The position numbers and the translations under genes are program-made. Positions 21,431-22,679 of a stretch of DNA of 22,679 nucleotides are shown piece by piece. Each line of letters opens with the position of its first letter. Positions within the stretch are counted from its first letter, which is position 1. The notes under the pieces were generated by a model. It was not told the DNA's origin. It searched no databases and saw only the letters and a list, made by a program, of their open reading frames with translations. This DNA is from a virus: the IMG/VR virus record IMGVR_UViG_3300044858_003657, positions 1 to 22,679 of that record; one strand, given 5' to 3'.

Positions 21431-21859
21431 TTACGTGAGGTAGGCGTAGCCTGAGAACGCTGATGAAAAGTTTACTACAATTTGTGAGGTGCTTGTATAA
21501 CTGATTTCTCCAAATACAACCGTTTTTGCACTATCAACAATAGATACGGATGGGTAACCACCTAAAGAGTGGGTAATTGTCCATATTGTTGATGCTGTTC
21601 CTTGTGTATGCACATGGCGTGATGCCTTGGGATAAACAAGGTTAAGAACTTGGTTTGGCGAAATTCCTGTAATGCTGGCAGAAGCAGTCTCACCAGTAGT
21701 AACTGTGCCGATAGTTAGAACATTTGGGGGACCAGCAACACCAGGGTCGCTGACAACTATGTCAACGGTTGAAGAGTTTACACTTAAGTTACCAAGAGCA
21801 GATTCGTCTACATAGACAATGCTGTCATCTGGACTAAGTTCAAGGGTGTAATCAGGCAT
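21431..21859 (-). CDS. Tail-tip/fibre protein with small beta-sandwich end
   Basis: This is a 142-residue protein. The first 50 residues are variable and acidic; a central strand GTVTTGETASASITG precedes the linker VYPKASRHVHTQ. The C-terminal 60 residues (STIWTITHSLGGYP...VVNFSSAFSGYAYLT) follow a motif frequent in phage fibres: TWTITHNLG, a V-I-D core and a SG-A/G-YLT end. The 434-residue fibre has a similar end, so these modules are probably interchangeable. ATG 21857-21859 overlaps the upstream gene by eight bases. A short fibre or tail-tip role is inferred. Confidence 0.8.
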   Translation of the reverse strand: MPDYTLELSPDDSIVYVDESALGNLSVNSSTVDIVVSDPGVAGPPNVLTIGTVTTGETASASITGISPNQVLNLVYPKASRHVHTQGTASTIWTITHSLGGYPSVSIVDSAKTVVFGEISYTSTSQIVVNFSSAFSGYAYLT

Positions 21860-22565
21860 ACGGGTTAGTTGCCACCGAAGCGTCTACAACAATGGTTCCT
21901 GAAGCAATTCTGTCCCAATCTCCAGCGCTGTCTTGAACAAAAAGGTCAAAGGTATGCCTACCTGCAGGAATAGGGTTTTTATCCGAAATATGCATTTCTA
22001 AGGTAGTCCCAGTCTTTGGGGCCAAGTAACCACGTCTGTTAGCAGTGAGGGCAATAATTGTTGCTTCGTTGGGGGCAGTTGAGTACCAACGCAAGTCAAG
22101 AGTCTTTACATCGTTAGCGTCTACTGCCTGAAGGTATGCGTTAGAGACAACCTGAAGTACTCCAGTACTGTCTTTCCACGTAAATGTTTTACGGAAATCC
22201 TGATTTTGGGTCATACGCAGTTCCATTGCTTGCGCCTCATTTCCATCTGTTACTGTAGTGTTTGCCTCTACTGAAATAACACCAGCACTAACTTTGTAGT
22301 ACGTGTCATTAAACTTGGCTAAAACATCATACTCTAAGTCACCAACTGGAAGTTCAGCAGTTTCTGCGGCTGTCAATGACAGCATAATTTCTCCAGCACC
22401 AGTCAATTCAGCATTCAGTTTTCGCTTAGACGTGCTTGTTGATTGGATCTGCGCTTTTACCTCTGTTGGAACCATCAAACGATGGTGGCTCCTGCTTTTA
22501 ATTATAATTATGCGCTTTAAAGGGATGCCTTGTGTAGCGGTGTAATTGACAGTACGGGCGACCAT
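21852..22565 (-). CDS. Baseplate-like/upper fibre protein, two beta domains
   Basis: This is a 237-residue protein with two similar domains (about 1-105 and 110-230), each with a basic N-terminal strand and an Ig-like beta fold. The second begins TQNQDFRKTFTWKDSTGVLQ, a start often seen in phage baseplate proteins of the BppU N-terminal type; the first begins NYTATQGIPLKRIIIIK, the analogous strand. Its position before the fibre genes fits an adaptor that connects fibres to the tail tip. ATG 22563-22565 lies 12 bases after the stop of the preceding truncated gene. The fold call rests on recall of similar phage proteins, so it is moderate. Confidence 0.7.
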   Translation of the reverse strand: MVARTVNYTATQGIPLKRIIIIKSRSHHRLMVPTEVKAQIQSTSTSKRKLNAELTGAGEIMLSLTAAETAELPVGDLEYDVLAKFNDTYYKVSAGVISVEANTTVTDGNEAQAMELRMTQNQDFRKTFTWKDSTGVLQVVSNAYLQAVDANDVKTLDLRWYSTAPNEATIIALTANRRGYLAPKTGTTLEMHISDKNPIPAGRHTFDLFVQDSAGDWDRIASGTIVVDASVATNPYA

Positions 22566-22577
22566 TTACATAGTTTA

Positions 22578-22679
22578 CTACAGGTCTCTAGGTATCCTGT
22601 AGGGCAAAATGTCGTTCATGCGAGACAACGCTGAGTCAAACTCTTCCTCGGTGCTAAAAACACGAATCACGTGCAGGCA
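22578..22679 (-). CDS. C-terminal end of a gene cut by the right edge
   Basis: The last 33 codons of a minus-strand gene are present, ending TAG at 22578-22580. The peptide is charged and probably helical: HVIRVFSTEEEFDSALSRM, then a short NDILPYRIPRDL end. It lies 12 bases upstream of the baseplate-like gene, so it is the preceding operon gene, possibly a tail protein. The family is not recognised from this short piece. Confidence 0.7.
   Translation of the reverse strand, partial: CLHVIRVFSTEEEFDSALSRMNDILPYRIPRDL

Noticed and set aside
1-22679. tRNA genes, integrase or insertion sequence in the window
   Set aside because: No cloverleaf-type sequence, recombinase motif or transposase frame was noticed in the gaps, most of which are under 50 bases; the only longer ones (about 80 bases) hold the 7024-7051 repeat element and the divergent promoter region.

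Overview
The window is about 22.7 kb of a tailed double-stranded DNA bacteriophage (Caudoviricetes). It is gene-dense, moderately AT-rich, and almost entirely coded on the minus strand, so transcription runs from high to low coordinates. The large terminase, a long block of repetitive tail-fibre/receptor-binding proteins and many 4-base ATGA/GTGA gene overlaps establish it as phage. The host is probably an aquatic actinobacterium. This is an inference from the 535-residue secreted protein, whose Thr/Ser stalk, acidic helical repeats and C-terminal hydrophobic segment resemble proteins I remember from planktonic Actinobacteria, and from start sites that look leaderless, which are common in that phylum. 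No tRNA, integrase, CRISPR array or insertion sequence is visible.

Layout in transcription order. (1) 22.68-15.55 kb is the virion-tip block: the end of an unknown gene, a two-domain baseplate-like protein, a tail-tip protein, and a 434-residue fibre. A short 171-residue fibre and a 1337-residue repetitive fibre follow. (2) 15.55-12.06 kb holds a fibronectin-like protein with Cys-rich and Pro-rich ends, a prolyl-4-hydroxylase-like 2OG oxygenase, a DUF6065 protein, three small unknown proteins and a methyltransferase-like protein. (3) 12.07-11.23 kb is the only plus-strand gene, a TauD/clavaminate-synthase-like 2OG oxygenase. (4) 11.15-8.69 kb carries more virion proteins: a small structural protein, a protein with two copies of a module also found at the end of the giant fibre, a triple Ig-like-repeat protein with a Cys-rich end, and two small proteins. 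(5) 8.67-6.81 kb has the mucin-like secreted protein and a 57-residue two-helix membrane protein. (6) 6.80-3.73 kb is a cluster of a GT4-type glycosyltransferase, a DUF115/MptE-like protein, a PhyH-type 2OG oxygenase and a SAM methyltransferase. (7) 3.72 kb to the left edge holds a KTSC-domain protein, three small proteins, the large terminase and two unknown proteins, the last cut by the edge.

The most unusual content is three different families of Fe(II)/2-oxoglutarate oxygenase (P4H, TauD-like, PhyH), a DUF6065 protein, two methyltransferase-like proteins and two glycosyltransferase-type proteins, interleaved with fibre proteins rich in Pro, Cys, Ser and Thr. I infer that at least part of this set chemically decorates virion fibres or host surface glycans. 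The tightest link is the P4H-like gene, which lies 30 bases downstream of a fibre gene ending in Pro-rich repeats. No substrate can be read from sequence alone.
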